Shown here piece by piece: positions 17,759 through 26,543 of a DNA stretch of 64,000 nt. The first letter of the stretch is position 1. Every line of letters starts with the position of its first letter. Source of the stretch: Actinomyces ruminicola (lineage in GTDB: Bacteria > Actinomycetota > Actinomycetes > Actinomycetales > Actinomycetaceae). The notes beneath the pieces are model-generated. The model searched no databases and had not been told where the DNA came from. It saw only the letters and a program-made list of their open reading frames with translations. The DNA is taken from the NCBI RefSeq assembly GCF_900103885.1, contig NZ_FNIM01000008.1:62001-126000 (forward strand). The letters are read 5' to 3'. A program made the position numbers and the translations under genes.

Positions 17759-17774
17759 GTCAATTTTAGTTGAC
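17759..17774 (-). promoter_or_regulatory. -10 TAAAAT inside inverted repeat GTCAA-N6-TTGAC
   Basis: On the minus strand TAAAAT (17768-17763) lies 7 bases before ATG 17755. The repeat GTCAA/TTGAC brackets it exactly. This fits a leaderless, possibly self-repressed promoter. Confidence 0.5.
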
Positions 17775-17794
17775 TGCCCTGCCGGTGGCAATCG

Positions 17795-18000
17795 TTGTTC
17801 TACGGCAAGCGTCTGATTCTGGCGAAATCGCTGGGTACTTTGGCCGCGGGCCGGGCGGCCGACAATGCGGTTCCGGCTGTGTGGCTCACCCCGCTGCTGT
17901 GCGACGAAGAATGCGCGAATGACATAAGTAGGGCTGAGGCGCCTGCCCTCCTCGCGGCTGGGCGTGGCGACTGGCGCGAGGAGCTAGGACTGCTGCACAC
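17795..18000 (+). pseudogene. remnant of an alpha/beta hydrolase gene
   Basis: The plus frame reads RLILAKSLGTLAAGRAADNA then VPAVWLTPLL, matching the middle of alpha/beta-hydrolase-like proteins around the nucleophile motif (normally GKSLG, here AKSLG). There is no N-terminal part and no proper C-terminal part, so the gene cannot be functional. It may have been the partner of the HTH gene beside it. Confidence 0.6.
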
Positions 18001-18045
18001 CCGGACCGCCGCAGTCTCCTCCTTCGCCGCCGACCTGAGCAGTTC

Positions 18046-18126
18046 GGTTCGGCAGGCTACCTGACCGAGGCCGCCCGTGGGCGGGGGCTCGGCACGCGTC
18101 TGCTGGAGGCGCGCGCGGCGACGGCG
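18046..18126 (+). pseudogene. remnant of a GNAT acetyltransferase gene
   Basis: The plus frame reads GYLTEAARGRGLGTRLLEA, the acetyl-CoA-binding motif A of GNAT enzymes (R-G-x-G-L/I-G), with nothing recognisable before or after. Together with the hydrolase fragment it marks a zone of gene decay between the HTH gene and pfkA. Confidence 0.5.
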
Positions 18127-18145
18127 CCTCCAGGCTCCATCCAGG

Positions 18146-19270
18146 TCAGTCCCCCAGCGCCGTGCCCACCGCGCGGGCGGCCTTGATCCACTCGTGGTCG
18201 CGCGGCACGTACTTGACCTTGCCGGCGACCTCCTTCAGCGGGACCAGCGCGGTGTCGTGCCCGCGGTCTGCGACCATCACTCCGTACTTGCCGGCTGCGA
18301 TCGCATTCGCCCCGGCCACCCCTAGGCGGGTGCCCAGCAGCCGGTCGGCGGCATTGGGGGTGCCGCCGCGCTGCACGTAGCCCAGGATGGACACCCGTGC
18401 CTCCAGGCCGGTGGCGGCCTCCAGCTGCTCGGCCAGGGTGAAGGTGTTGGCGCGGTGCGAGGACTCCAGCGCCTTGACCCCCTTCTTGGCCATGGCCTTC
18501 AGCTCCGGGCTGGAGGCGTCCTTCACCAGTGCCTGGGCGTGGGCGAGCTCCTCGGCGTCCTTCACGCTGCGGGCGCCCTCCGCCACGGCCACCACGGAGA
18601 AGGTGGATCCGTGCTTGCGGCGCCGCTCGATCCGCTCCGCGATCGCCTCCACCGAGTAGGGCACCTCCGGCAGCAGGATCACGTCCGCGCCTCCGGCCAC
18701 GCCCGCCCCCAGGGCCAGCCAGCCGGCGCGGTGGCCCATGATCTCGGTGAGGATGATGCGGTGGTGGGAGTGCGCCGTCGAGTGCAGCCGGTCCACCGCC
18801 TCGGTGGCGATCTCCAGGGCGGTGGCGAAGCCGAAGGAGGTGTCGGTGCGCACGATGTCGTTGTCAATGGTCTTGGGCAGGTGCAGCACATTGATGCCGG
18901 CATCCATCAGCCGACGGGCGTTCTTGGCGGTGCCTCCCCCGCCCAGGCACACGAGCGCGTCCAGCTTGTCCTTCTCGACGTTCTCCACGATGGTGGGGAT
19001 CATGTCCCGCACCTCGCCGTCCACCACCATGCGGTGAACCTTGTCCCGGCTGGTGCCCAGCATGGTGCCGCCGGTGGTCAGGATGCCGGACAGGGCCTTC
19101 GCGTCCAGCTCGGTGTACCGGTTCTCGGCCAGGCCGCGCATGCCGTCGCGGAAGCCGATCAGCTTCCAGCCGTGCTCGGCGATCGCCGCCTTGCCGAAGC
19201 CGCGGATCGCGGCGTTGAGTCCGGGGGCGTCGCCGCCGGCCGTGAGGATTCCGATACGCTTGGTTGTCAT
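18146..19270 (-). CDS. pfkA: 6-phosphofructokinase
   Basis: A 374-residue phosphofructokinase that makes fructose-1,6-bisphosphate. Conserved segments are [12 protein letters not shown] at about 13-24, PKTIDNDI with the catalytic Asp, [12 protein letters not shown] and [13 protein letters not shown]. The Gly in the GGGGT loop fits ATP rather than pyrophosphate use (PPi enzymes have Asp there), but the preceding Asp of E. coli (Asp103) is also Gly. PKTIDND rather than PGTIDND places it in the actinobacterial/mixed group. ATG 19270 has CATACT 7 bases upstream and no ribosome binding site. Confidence 0.9.
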   Translation of the reverse strand: MTTKRIGILTAGGDAPGLNAAIRGFGKAAIAEHGWKLIGFRDGMRGLAENRYTELDAKALSGILTTGGTMLGTSRDKVHRMVVDGEVRDMIPTIVENVEKDKLDALVCLGGGGTAKNARRLMDAGINVLHLPKTIDNDIVRTDTSFGFATALEIATEAVDRLHSTAHSHHRIILTEIMGHRAGWLALGAGVAGGADVILLPEVPYSVEAIAERIERRRKHGSTFSVVAVAEGARSVKDAEELAHAQALVKDASSPELKAMAKKGVKALESSHRANTFTLAEQLEAATGLEARVSILGYVQRGGTPNAADRLLGTRLGVAGANAIAAGKYGVMVADRGHDTALVPLKEVAGKVKYVPRDHEWIKAARAVGTALGD

Positions 19271-19277
19271 GGCGCCA

Positions 19278-19283
19278 AGTATG
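19278..19283 (-). promoter_or_regulatory. -10 CATACT, possible leaderless start of pfkA
   Basis: CATACT on the minus strand ends 7 bases before ATG 19270. The first base deviates from TAnnnT, hence the lower confidence. Confidence 0.35.
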
Positions 19284-19432
19284 CCGCAGTGCGCCACGCG
19301 GCAAGGGCGTTCCGGCGTCGCCGATCAACCGGGGACGCCGGTGCGTCGCGGCGGGAATGCGTCGGGGCGCCCACGCGTTATCCTCTCGGCAGTTGAAGCA
19401 CATCGATTACATCGAATAGGAAGGGCACAAGC

Positions 19433-19786
19433 ATGGCGGACCGCGCACTGCGAGGCATGACGATCGGCGCGAAGTCGATGGAGTCCGAGGAGGGCGTGGA
19501 GTTCGCCGCCAGGCAGAACATCACCTATGAGTGCCCGCTCGGCCACGTCACCACCGTGCCCATGTCCATGGAGGCGGAGATTCCCCAGACCTGGGAGTGC
19601 CCGGAGTGCGGCCAGGCCGCGGCGCTGCGCGGAGAGGACGAGCCCGAGTCCGAGGAGCCGAAGAAGGCGCCGCGCACGCACTGGGACATGCTGCTGGAGC
19701 GCCGCGACATCGAGGACCTGAAGGTACTGCTCGACGAGCGCCTGGAGATGCTGCGCTCCGGCGAGATCTACCGCGAGCGCTTCTGA
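19433..19786 (+). CDS. rbpA: RNA polymerase-binding protein RbpA
   Basis: A 117-residue transcription activator found only in actinobacteria. It binds sigma factor and core polymerase and stabilises open complexes. The N-terminal tail ends at ALRGMTIGAKSME, the core has the paired motifs CPLGH and CPECG, and the basic linker with PKKAPRTHWDMLLERR precedes the sigma-interaction domain. ATG 19433 follows AGGAAGG at 19418-19424. The last 19 bases overlap the 3' end of the convergent ppm gene. Confidence 0.96.
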   Translation: MADRALRGMTIGAKSMESEEGVEFAARQNITYECPLGHVTTVPMSMEAEIPQTWECPECGQAAALRGEDEPESEEPKKAPRTHWDMLLERRDIEDLKVLLDERLEMLRSGEIYRERF

Positions 19787-20568
19787 GCGGTACGCACCCG
19801 CTTGTAGGCGCCACGGGCGGCCTCGCCCGCGGAGGCCGCCCAGCCGGCCAACTGCGCGCCACGCTTGGCGATCCCCCACTTGGTGACCAGGACCAGCTCC
19901 TCGGAGAAGATTCCGCCCGAGAGCTTGGACCGGCCGGCCTCCCGCTCACGGAACGTGATGGGCATCTCCACTATGCGTCCGCCGGCGTCCGCCACCAGCT
20001 TGGTCATGTTTACCTGGAAGCCGTAGCCGAGTGCCTCTACCTCGCCCAGGTTGAGCCGCCGCAGCATGCTGGCGCGGTACACCCGGAAGCCGGCGGTCGC
20101 GTCCTTGACCCGCAGTCCCAGCATGGCATTGATGTACAGGTTGCCGCCGCGAGAAAGGGCCACGCGGCGGGCATCCCAGCCGGCGGTAGCGCCACCGGAC
20201 ACCCAGCGCGAGCCGATCACCAGGTCGGGCGCATCGGCCATCTCGGCGCGCTGAATCAGCAGTGCCAGATCCTCCGGGCGGTGCGAGCCGTCGGCATCCA
20301 TCTCGCAGATGAGCTCATAGCCGGAGGCCAGCGCCCAGGAGAATCCCGCCAGGTAGGCCGGACCAAGCCCATTCTTCTCGGTGCGGTGCAGCACGTGGAT
20401 GTGGTCATCGGCCTGGGCACGGGCGTCGGCCAGCCGACCGGTGCCGTCGGGTGAGTTGTCGTCCACTACCAGGATGTGCGCCTCGGGCGCTGCGTGTCGC
20501 ACCCCGTCCAGCGCCCCCGCCAGGCTCTCGATCTCGTTGTATGTGGGAATGACCACCAGCGTCTTCAC
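19768..20568 (-). CDS. ppm: polyprenol-phosphate mannosyltransferase
   Basis: A 266-residue GT2 glycosyltransferase that makes polyprenyl-phosphomannose for lipoglycans and protein mannosylation. VIPTYNE, VVDDNSPDGTG, the catalytic EMDADGSH and FREREAGRSKLS are intact. GTG 20568 is preferred because AGGAG lies 7 bases upstream and the protein then begins as in relatives. GTG 20610 overlaps the lnt stop as GTGA and would add 14 residues. In mycobacteria Lnt and Ppm are one polypeptide; here they are adjacent separate genes. The 3' end overlaps rbpA by 19 bases. Confidence 0.92.
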   Translation of the reverse strand: MKTLVVIPTYNEIESLAGALDGVRHAAPEAHILVVDDNSPDGTGRLADARAQADDHIHVLHRTEKNGLGPAYLAGFSWALASGYELICEMDADGSHRPEDLALLIQRAEMADAPDLVIGSRWVSGGATAGWDARRVALSRGGNLYINAMLGLRVKDATAGFRVYRASMLRRLNLGEVEALGYGFQVNMTKLVADAGGRIVEMPITFREREAGRSKLSGGIFSEELVLVTKWGIAKRGAQLAGWAASAGEAARGAYKRVRTAQKRSR

Positions 20569-20606
20569 GATCCTGCTCCTGTCCTTTGCTGGGGCTTCGA
20601 GTCCGC

Positions 20607-22181
20607 TCACGCCCGCCGCAGACGACGCCGGCGCCGCAGACGTGACACACCGGACACCATACCGGCCACGGCCAGCAGCGCGGCACTCCCCTCCAGGGCG
20701 AGTCCGGGCAGGGCGCCGAGGCGGTCGGCGACGGTGACAGAGGTGCGCAGCGGCACGTCGGCGACCAGGGCCGCCTGCGTGTAGGGCTGGGTGCGCTGTT
20801 CGACGACGCCCCGAGGATTGATCACCGCGGTCACCCCGACGGTGGAGACCTGCACCAGCGCGCGCCCGTGAATCACCGCCTGGACGCGTCCCTGCGCGAG
20901 CTGCTGCTCGGCCTCGGAGGAGTGCAGGAAGCTGGCGTTATTGGTCGGGATGACAATGAGCTCGCCACCCTGCTCGACGCCGTCGCGCAGGGTGTCCTCG
21001 TAGGCGACCTCGAAGCAGATTCCCATGGCGAGCTTGACGTCCCGGTCCTGCACGGCGGCGTGGACGGTGAGCGTCTGCGGGCCCGTGCCGGGCTCCAAGT
21101 CGGTGCCGATGCGGTCGACCTGGCCGCTCAGGTGGCGCAGCTGCTCGCGCAGCGGCACGTACTCGGCGAAGGGAACCGGGCGGTGCTTGCGGTAGTACTC
21201 CCCCGCGCCCTGGCCCGGGGACCACACCAGCATGTCGTTGTAGCGCACGTTGTCTGCGTAGGAGATGGCTCCCACCAGCACCGGTGCCCCGACGGCCCGG
21301 GCGGCGGAATCGACGAGCGCGGCCGAGGCGGAAAAGTCCCGCGGATCCAGGTCGGCGGCGTTCTCCGGCCAGATGACGACATCAAGGGTGCCCCAGCCGA
21401 CGTCATCGGCCAGGACCAGGGTCGCCTCGGCGTGGTTGCCGGTCACCTCCAGCGCCCGGTTGAAGGCGTCCTCGAACTCCTCGGCGACATTGCCCTGCAC
21501 TGCGCCGACGCGCAGGGTGCCGTCCTGGGCACTGCCATCCACCGGTGCCAGCACGGGCGCGAAGACGACCAGGCCGGCCAGGGATGCCGCCAGCAGCGCA
21601 TCCAGACCGCGCCGTCGGCGCAGTGCATGTGCGGTCTCCGCCAGGGCCCCACCCGCGCACGCGACCAGGGCGGTGAGCCCGGCCGCTCCCCCGTAGGCGG
21701 CGAAGGGCAGCATGGGCGCGTCCGCCATGGCGAAGGCGAGCCTGCCGAAGGGGAAGCCTCCCCACGGCCAGGACGAGCGCACCTCCTCCACCCCGCACCA
21801 AAGCACGGTGAACGCCAGTATGCGCGCCAGCACGGCCGCGCCCCCGGGCCGCTCCAGGCGGCGAATCCGGCCGACGAGTGCCCAGGCCGCACCGAAGGCA
21901 GCGAGATAGAACGACTCAACCGCGGTCAGGGCCGCCCAGCCGACCGGATTGCCCATGGCCACCGCCGTGAAGTGCAGCAGCGGCGTGAACAGGGCGAGAC
22001 CGAACACCAGCCCGAGCCCCGCCCCCGCCCAGGGGCCGCGTGCGCGCAGCACCGAGGCCAACACCGCCAGCCCGAGAGGGGCCGCCCACCACGCCCCAAC
22101 TGGCGGGAACGCCGCCCACACGGCCGCTCCGGCGCAGCCGGCGGCGAGCAGCGGGGCCAGGCGGCGCGGGCGCGGTTTCAT
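20607..22181 (-). CDS. lnt: apolipoprotein N-acyltransferase
   Basis: A 524-residue membrane enzyme that adds the third acyl chain to lipoproteins. There are about six N-terminal membrane helices up to about 215, then a nitrilase-like domain with the catalytic triad Glu273 (WPENA), Lys332 (YYRKHRP) and Cys389 (GICFE). A last helix and a basic tail follow. ATG 22181 overlaps the helicase stop by ATGA. Together with ppm downstream it forms a coupled helY-lnt-ppm operon. Confidence 0.93.
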   Translation of the reverse strand: MKPRPRRLAPLLAAGCAGAAVWAAFPPVGAWWAAPLGLAVLASVLRARGPWAGAGLGLVFGLALFTPLLHFTAVAMGNPVGWAALTAVESFYLAAFGAAWALVGRIRRLERPGGAAVLARILAFTVLWCGVEEVRSSWPWGGFPFGRLAFAMADAPMLPFAAYGGAAGLTALVACAGGALAETAHALRRRRGLDALLAASLAGLVVFAPVLAPVDGSAQDGTLRVGAVQGNVAEEFEDAFNRALEVTGNHAEATLVLADDVGWGTLDVVIWPENAADLDPRDFSASAALVDSAARAVGAPVLVGAISYADNVRYNDMLVWSPGQGAGEYYRKHRPVPFAEYVPLREQLRHLSGQVDRIGTDLEPGTGPQTLTVHAAVQDRDVKLAMGICFEVAYEDTLRDGVEQGGELIVIPTNNASFLHSSEAEQQLAQGRVQAVIHGRALVQVSTVGVTAVINPRGVVEQRTQPYTQAALVADVPLRTSVTVADRLGALPGLALEGSAALLAVAGMVSGVSRLRRRRRLRRA

Positions 22182-25087
22182 ACGGAGGACCAACTGACCA
22201 CTCCCCTGTTGACGTCCAGGCAGGCCTCGGCGGCGGTTGCGGCCAGCCGGGCCAGGCCGACTCGCTCCCCCGCTCGCGCTCCGGAGGTGATGGTGGCGAG
22301 CTGGCCGAGCACGTCGAGGAGCTGCTTGCACCAGCGCACGAAGTCCCCGGCGGTCAGGTCCGTGTCCTCCAGAACGCCGGCCAGGTCGGCGCCGTCGGCC
22401 CAGGCCCGCACCGCCCCGGCCAGGGCGGGCTCGGCACCGGTGGAGGGCTCCACTCGCTCAAGCGCCTCCAGGTCGCTGATGCGGCGGGAGAGGACCAACT
22501 CGCGGCGCAGCACGTCCCCCAGCCGGGAACCGGGCGCAGCCGACAGGCCGAGCGACGCCGCCGCCAGGCGCGGCTCATACACGCAGGCGGACACTGCCGC
22601 CGCCAGATCCGCTGGTCCGAGGCCGTCCCACAGCCCCTGGCGCAGGCACTCGGCGACCAGCAGGTCGCGCTCGGCGTATACGCGTGCCAGCATCCTTCCG
22701 GCAGGGGTCACCCGCAGCTCGCCCTCGGGGCGAGCCCGGTCGGCGGGAACCAGGTAGCCGAGCTCGAGCAGCACCCTGCACACCGCGTCGAACTGGCGGG
22801 CGATCGTGCCGGTACGCCTGTCGACCCGGGCCTGGAGGCGGTCGAGCTCCGCTTGCACGCGCACCCACCGGCGTCCGACGCGGGCGTGCTCCTCCCGGTG
22901 GGGGCAGGCGTGGCACGGGTGCGCGCGCAACTCGTGGCGCAGCCGCTCCAGGCGCTGTGCCGTGTCCTCGTCCCGGCGGTGGCCGCGGCGGGAGCCGCGC
23001 TCGGTGGAGGCATCGAGGTTCCCGGCGCGCAGCGCATCCAGAAGCCGGTCCGCCAGACGGTCCCGCTCCCGTGGGCGCTGCACGTCGACCGTTTCGGCCA
23101 CCGGCAGCGAGCCGACCCGGGTGACGCCCTCGGGAGCGTTCTCGGGGGTGAGGGTGTGCACCCGCCTGTCCTCGCCGACCACGGTCAGGCGTGGCTCGCC
23201 GGTGTGCTCGCTGTGCTGGGCGACGACGACGCCGTGCCGGTGCCGCCGACCGGTGCGGTACAGGATGACGTCGCCGCGGGTGAGCGCTCCGATGGAGCGG
23301 CCCGCCTCGTTGCGGCGCGCCGCCCGGTTACCGCGGGACTGATCGGCCTCGGCGTCACTGATGCGTTGACGCAGCAGGGCGTACTCGCCGAAGTCCCCCA
23401 GGCGGCAGGCCATCTGCTGCTCAAGCGCCTCCAAGCGGCGGCGCTTGCGGCGGATCTCCGCGGCCAGCTCAACCACACCCCGGTCGGCCTGGAACTGGGC
23501 GAAGGAGGACTCCAGCACCTCCCGGGCGCGGGCACGCGGCATCCGGGCCAGGAGATTGACCGCCATGTTGTAGGTGGGGTGGAAGGCGGACACCAGTGGG
23601 TAGGTGCGGCGGGAGGCGAGCGAGGAGACGAAGGCGGGCTCGGCGTCGTCGGTGGCCAGAACGACGGCGTGCCCCTCGACGTCGATGCCGCGCCTGCCGG
23701 CGCGACCGGTCAACTGGGTGTACTCGCCGGGGGTCAGGTTCACGTGCGCCGAGCCGTTCCACTTGCGCAGCGATTCCAGCACCACCGTGCGGGCGGGCAT
23801 GTTGATGCCCAGCGACAGCGTCTCGGTGGCGTACACGACCTTGACGAGGTTGGCCGCGAAAAGCTCCTCCACGGTCTCCTTGAACACCGGCAGCAGGCCG
23901 GCGTGGTGGGCGGCCACGCCCCGGGTGAGCGCGTTGGCCCAGGCGTGGAAGCCCAGCACCCCCAGGTCCCCGGCGGGGATCTCCGCGGTGCGCCGGTCGA
24001 TGATCTCGCGGATCCGGCGGGCCTCCTCCGCGGTGGTCAGGTCCACGCCGCGGGTGACCGCCTCGCGGACCGCGTTCTCGCAGCCGGCGCGGGAGAACAC
24101 GAACACTATGGCGGGCAGCAGGTCGGCGCGGTCCAGTGCCTTGATGACGGCCAGGCGCGAGGGCGGGCGCAGGCGGGCGGTGCGCGCGCCGCCGTCGCCG
24201 CGGCGCGGGGGGCGGCCGGCGGAGCTGCGCCAGCGGCCGCCGCGTCCCGGGGAGCTGCGCCGTCCCGCCACTCCCCCGGTGTGGCCAGCAGCCGGTCCCT
24301 CTCCCGCGGCGGCGCGACGCGCGTCTCGGACGGCGCGCAGCAGGTCCGGGTTCAGCGGCGGCTGGGCGGCCAGGCGCGCCTCCTCGGCGGCCGACTCGGG
24401 GACCACCGGCAGCGAGTACAGGGGCAGCAGCCGACGTCCTACGAGCATGTGCTGAGTGAGCGGGACCGGACGGTGCTCGGAGACCACCACCGCGGTGCGG
24501 CCCCGTACCTGCCCGAGCCAGTCCCCGAACTCCTCGGCGTTGGAGACCGTGGCGGACAGCGAGACCACCTGCACCTGAGGAGCCAGGTGGATGATTACCT
24601 CCTCCCAGACCGGGCCGCGGAAGCGGTCGGCAAGGTAGTGGACCTCGTCCATGACCACGTAGCCGAGCCGATCCAGGTCGCGGGCCCCGGAGTAGAGCAT
24701 GTTGCGCAGCACCTCGGTGGTCATGACGATCACGTCGGCATGGGGGTTGACGGAGGTGTCGCCGGTGAGCAGGCCGACCCGCTCGGCGCCGTGACGGGCA
24801 ACCAGGTCGAGGTACTTCTGGTTGGAAAGCGCCTTGATCGGGGCGGTGTAGAAGGCCTTCAGGCCCTTGGCCAGCGCCAGGTGGACCGCGAACTCGCCCA
24901 CCACGGTCTTGCCGGCGCCGGTGGGTGCGGCCACCAGCACGCCCTCGCCGGCCTCCAGGGCCCGGCAGGCGTCGTTCTGGAAGTCGTCGAAGGGGAAGTC
25001 GTAGGTGGCCGCGAAGCGGGAGAGCTCGGTGCGCGCCTCCGCCTGACGACGGCGTGCGGCGGCATAGCGTTGTGCGGGTGAGCTCAT
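22178..25087 (-). CDS. helY: DEAD/DEAH-box RNA helicase, HelY (Ski2-like)
   Basis: A 969-residue superfamily 2 helicase. Walker A APTGAGKT at about 54-61, DEVH box MDEVHYLAD near 150, SAT motif LSATVSNAEEF and motif VI TGRAGRRGID are intact. The C-terminal half has the Ski2/Mtr4-like DSHCT region with the Cys-containing segment HPCHACPHREEH. A Gly/Arg/Ser-rich low-complexity insert lies at about 270-310 before the second helicase lobe. ATG 25087 has TAGGGT 6 bases upstream and no ribosome binding site. Confidence 0.93.
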   Translation of the reverse strand: MSSPAQRYAAARRRQAEARTELSRFAATYDFPFDDFQNDACRALEAGEGVLVAAPTGAGKTVVGEFAVHLALAKGLKAFYTAPIKALSNQKYLDLVARHGAERVGLLTGDTSVNPHADVIVMTTEVLRNMLYSGARDLDRLGYVVMDEVHYLADRFRGPVWEEVIIHLAPQVQVVSLSATVSNAEEFGDWLGQVRGRTAVVVSEHRPVPLTQHMLVGRRLLPLYSLPVVPESAAEEARLAAQPPLNPDLLRAVRDARRAAAGEGPAAGHTGGVAGRRSSPGRGGRWRSSAGRPPRRGDGGARTARLRPPSRLAVIKALDRADLLPAIVFVFSRAGCENAVREAVTRGVDLTTAEEARRIREIIDRRTAEIPAGDLGVLGFHAWANALTRGVAAHHAGLLPVFKETVEELFAANLVKVVYATETLSLGINMPARTVVLESLRKWNGSAHVNLTPGEYTQLTGRAGRRGIDVEGHAVVLATDDAEPAFVSSLASRRTYPLVSAFHPTYNMAVNLLARMPRARAREVLESSFAQFQADRGVVELAAEIRRKRRRLEALEQQMACRLGDFGEYALLRQRISDAEADQSRGNRAARRNEAGRSIGALTRGDVILYRTGRRHRHGVVVAQHSEHTGEPRLTVVGEDRRVHTLTPENAPEGVTRVGSLPVAETVDVQRPRERDRLADRLLDALRAGNLDASTERGSRRGHRRDEDTAQRLERLRHELRAHPCHACPHREEHARVGRRWVRVQAELDRLQARVDRRTGTIARQFDAVCRVLLELGYLVPADRARPEGELRVTPAGRMLARVYAERDLLVAECLRQGLWDGLGPADLAAAVSACVYEPRLAAASLGLSAAPGSRLGDVLRRELVLSRRISDLEALERVEPSTGAEPALAGAVRAWADGADLAGVLEDTDLTAGDFVRWCKQLLDVLGQLATITSGARAGERVGLARLAATAAEACLDVNRGVVSWSSV

Positions 25088-25093
25088 GGGTCA

Positions 25094-25099
25094 ACCCTA
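25094..25099 (-). promoter_or_regulatory. -10 TAGGGT, probable leaderless start of helY
   Basis: On the minus strand TAGGGT is followed by TGACCC and then ATG 25087. Confidence 0.5.
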
Positions 25100-25149
25100 T
25101 GCGCGGCCCAGGACCTATTCGCGCAGTGACAAGCGGGCGGCGAAGCGAT

Positions 25150-25995
25150 TCAGGCGCCGGTGTCGGCGGAGGTCTCTGCCAGGGCGGCGTCCAGGGCCGC
25201 ATCCTCCTCGGCGCGGCGCTTGGCGACGTGCTTGTCGTGCCGGATGGAGATGTAGCAGGCCAGGAAGTACAGGCCGGTGATCGGGATGGCCATGAAGATC
25301 ATCGACCAGGGGTCCGGCAGCGGGTTGGCGAAGGCCATGAAGGTGAAGATGCCGACCACCGCCCAGCGCCAGCCCTTGAGCATGGTGCGTCCCTTCATCA
25401 CGCCGAGCCGGTTCAGCGCCACCATGATCTCCGGCAGCAGGAAGGCGGCGCCGAAGGCCAGCACCAGCCGCAGCACGAAGGACAGGTATACCGAGGCATC
25501 CATGATGCCGGTGGAGGAGGCGGTCTTCGGGATGAAGCCGGTGAGGATCACCGCCGCGTGCGGCATGATCCACATGCCCAGGGCACAGCCGGCTGCGAAC
25601 AGCAGCAGTCCGACCACGCCGAAGGCCCAGGTGTAGGCCTTCTCCTTGCGGGTCATGCCGGGGCCGACGTAGGCGAAGAACTCGTAGATCCACAGCGGCG
25701 ATGACAGCAGCACGCCCAGCCAGATGGAGACCCGCAGGCGCATGTCGAAGGAGGACAGCATGGTGGAGAAGTTGATGTTGAGGTTGGCGCCGCGGGCATT
25801 GGCGACCTCAACGGGGTGGGTGATGAACCGATAGGCCTCGTCATAGAGGAAGTAGCCGACGACGGCCATGACGGTGATGCCGATCGCCGAGATGAACAGC
25901 CGGTTGCGCAACTCGCGCAGGTGCTCCCCGATGGACATGATCGCCTCGGGGTTCTCCCTGCGCCTGCTACCGGGCAGCTTCGGCATATGCGGCAC
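25150..25995 (-). CDS. tatC: Tat translocase subunit TatC
   Basis: A 281-residue membrane protein that recognises twin-arginine signal peptides. The cytoplasmic N-terminus contains the hallmark EHLRELRNRL at about 24-33. Six hydrophobic helices follow, with the conserved YEFFAYVGPGMTRKEK loop and FAANP-like FMAFANPLPDP. A charged tail ends the protein. GTG 25995 follows GGAGGAG with 8 bases spacing; ATG 25986 is an in-frame alternative. It lies 126 bases downstream of tatA. Confidence 0.95.
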   Translation of the reverse strand: MPHMPKLPGSRRRENPEAIMSIGEHLRELRNRLFISAIGITVMAVVGYFLYDEAYRFITHPVEVANARGANLNINFSTMLSSFDMRLRVSIWLGVLLSSPLWIYEFFAYVGPGMTRKEKAYTWAFGVVGLLLFAAGCALGMWIMPHAAVILTGFIPKTASSTGIMDASVYLSFVLRLVLAFGAAFLLPEIMVALNRLGVMKGRTMLKGWRWAVVGIFTFMAFANPLPDPWSMIFMAIPITGLYFLACYISIRHDKHVAKRRAEEDAALDAALAETSADTGA

Positions 25996-26121
25996 GGTTA
26001 CTACTCCTCCCGGATATCACGGCGGTTCCGGGCCGGATACGGGGCCATGCTCCGGGTCCCCGCCGGCCTGCTGGTGTTGTGTCGGCTGCGAAGCGGTGGC
26101 GCGGCGCAGCCGACACCCGCG

Positions 26122-26436
26122 TCACTGCTGGACGGTGCCGTCCGTGTACTGCTGCGGCTGGGGGGCCTGCCCCTGCTGCGGGGGAACCGCCTGCGGAGCG
26201 GCCTGGCCCGGCTGCGTGGGCTGCGTGTAGTAGGTGCCCTGCTGCGGCTGCTGCGGAATCTGGGCCGGGGGCTGCTGGACGGCGGGGGCGTCTTCATCCT
26301 CGCGCAGCTCCTTGACCTCCTTCTTGAACACCTTCATCGACTTGCCGATGCTTCCGGCGATCTCGGGAAGCTTGTTGGCGCCGAAGATGAGAAGGACGAG
26401 GACAAGCAGGACGACAATGTGCGTGGGCTTGATCAC
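26122..26436 (-). CDS. tatA: Tat translocase subunit TatA
   Basis: A 104-residue pore-forming subunit. A single N-terminal helix (HIVVLLVLVLLIFGANKLPE) is followed by the hinge and amphipathic helix IAGSIGKSMKVFKKEVKEL, as in the family. The last 50 or so residues are Pro/Gln-rich and variable. GTG 26436 has AAAGGAG 7 bases upstream; the open frame further upstream lacks family sequence. A -10 candidate TAGACT lies on the minus strand at 26497-26492. Confidence 0.93.
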   Translation of the reverse strand: MIKPTHIVVLLVLVLLIFGANKLPEIAGSIGKSMKVFKKEVKELREDEDAPAVQQPPAQIPQQPQQGTYYTQPTQPGQAAPQAVPPQQGQAPQPQQYTDGTVQQ

Positions 26437-26543
26437 GACGCTGCTCCTTTCGTGGGGCTCACAACTGAATGAGCCCGCATGGTACGCCACGAGTCTAGCG
26501 TTTCGCCGGTGGGGGCCCGTACACCAGGCGGCGGTGTTCCACC

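Noticed and set aside
18146..19270. Pyrophosphate-dependent phosphofructokinase
   Set aside because: PKTIDND is compatible, but the diagnostic Asp after the GG loop is absent; called simply as 6-phosphofructokinase.
20569..20610. GTG 20610 as start of ppm, overlapping the lnt stop
   Set aside because: The GTGA overlap is attractive, but AGGAG is placed correctly for GTG 20568, which also gives the expected N-terminus.
22040..25081. 1013-codon open frame on the plus strand opposite helY
   Set aside because: Low-complexity antisense translation; helicase motifs are all on the minus strand.
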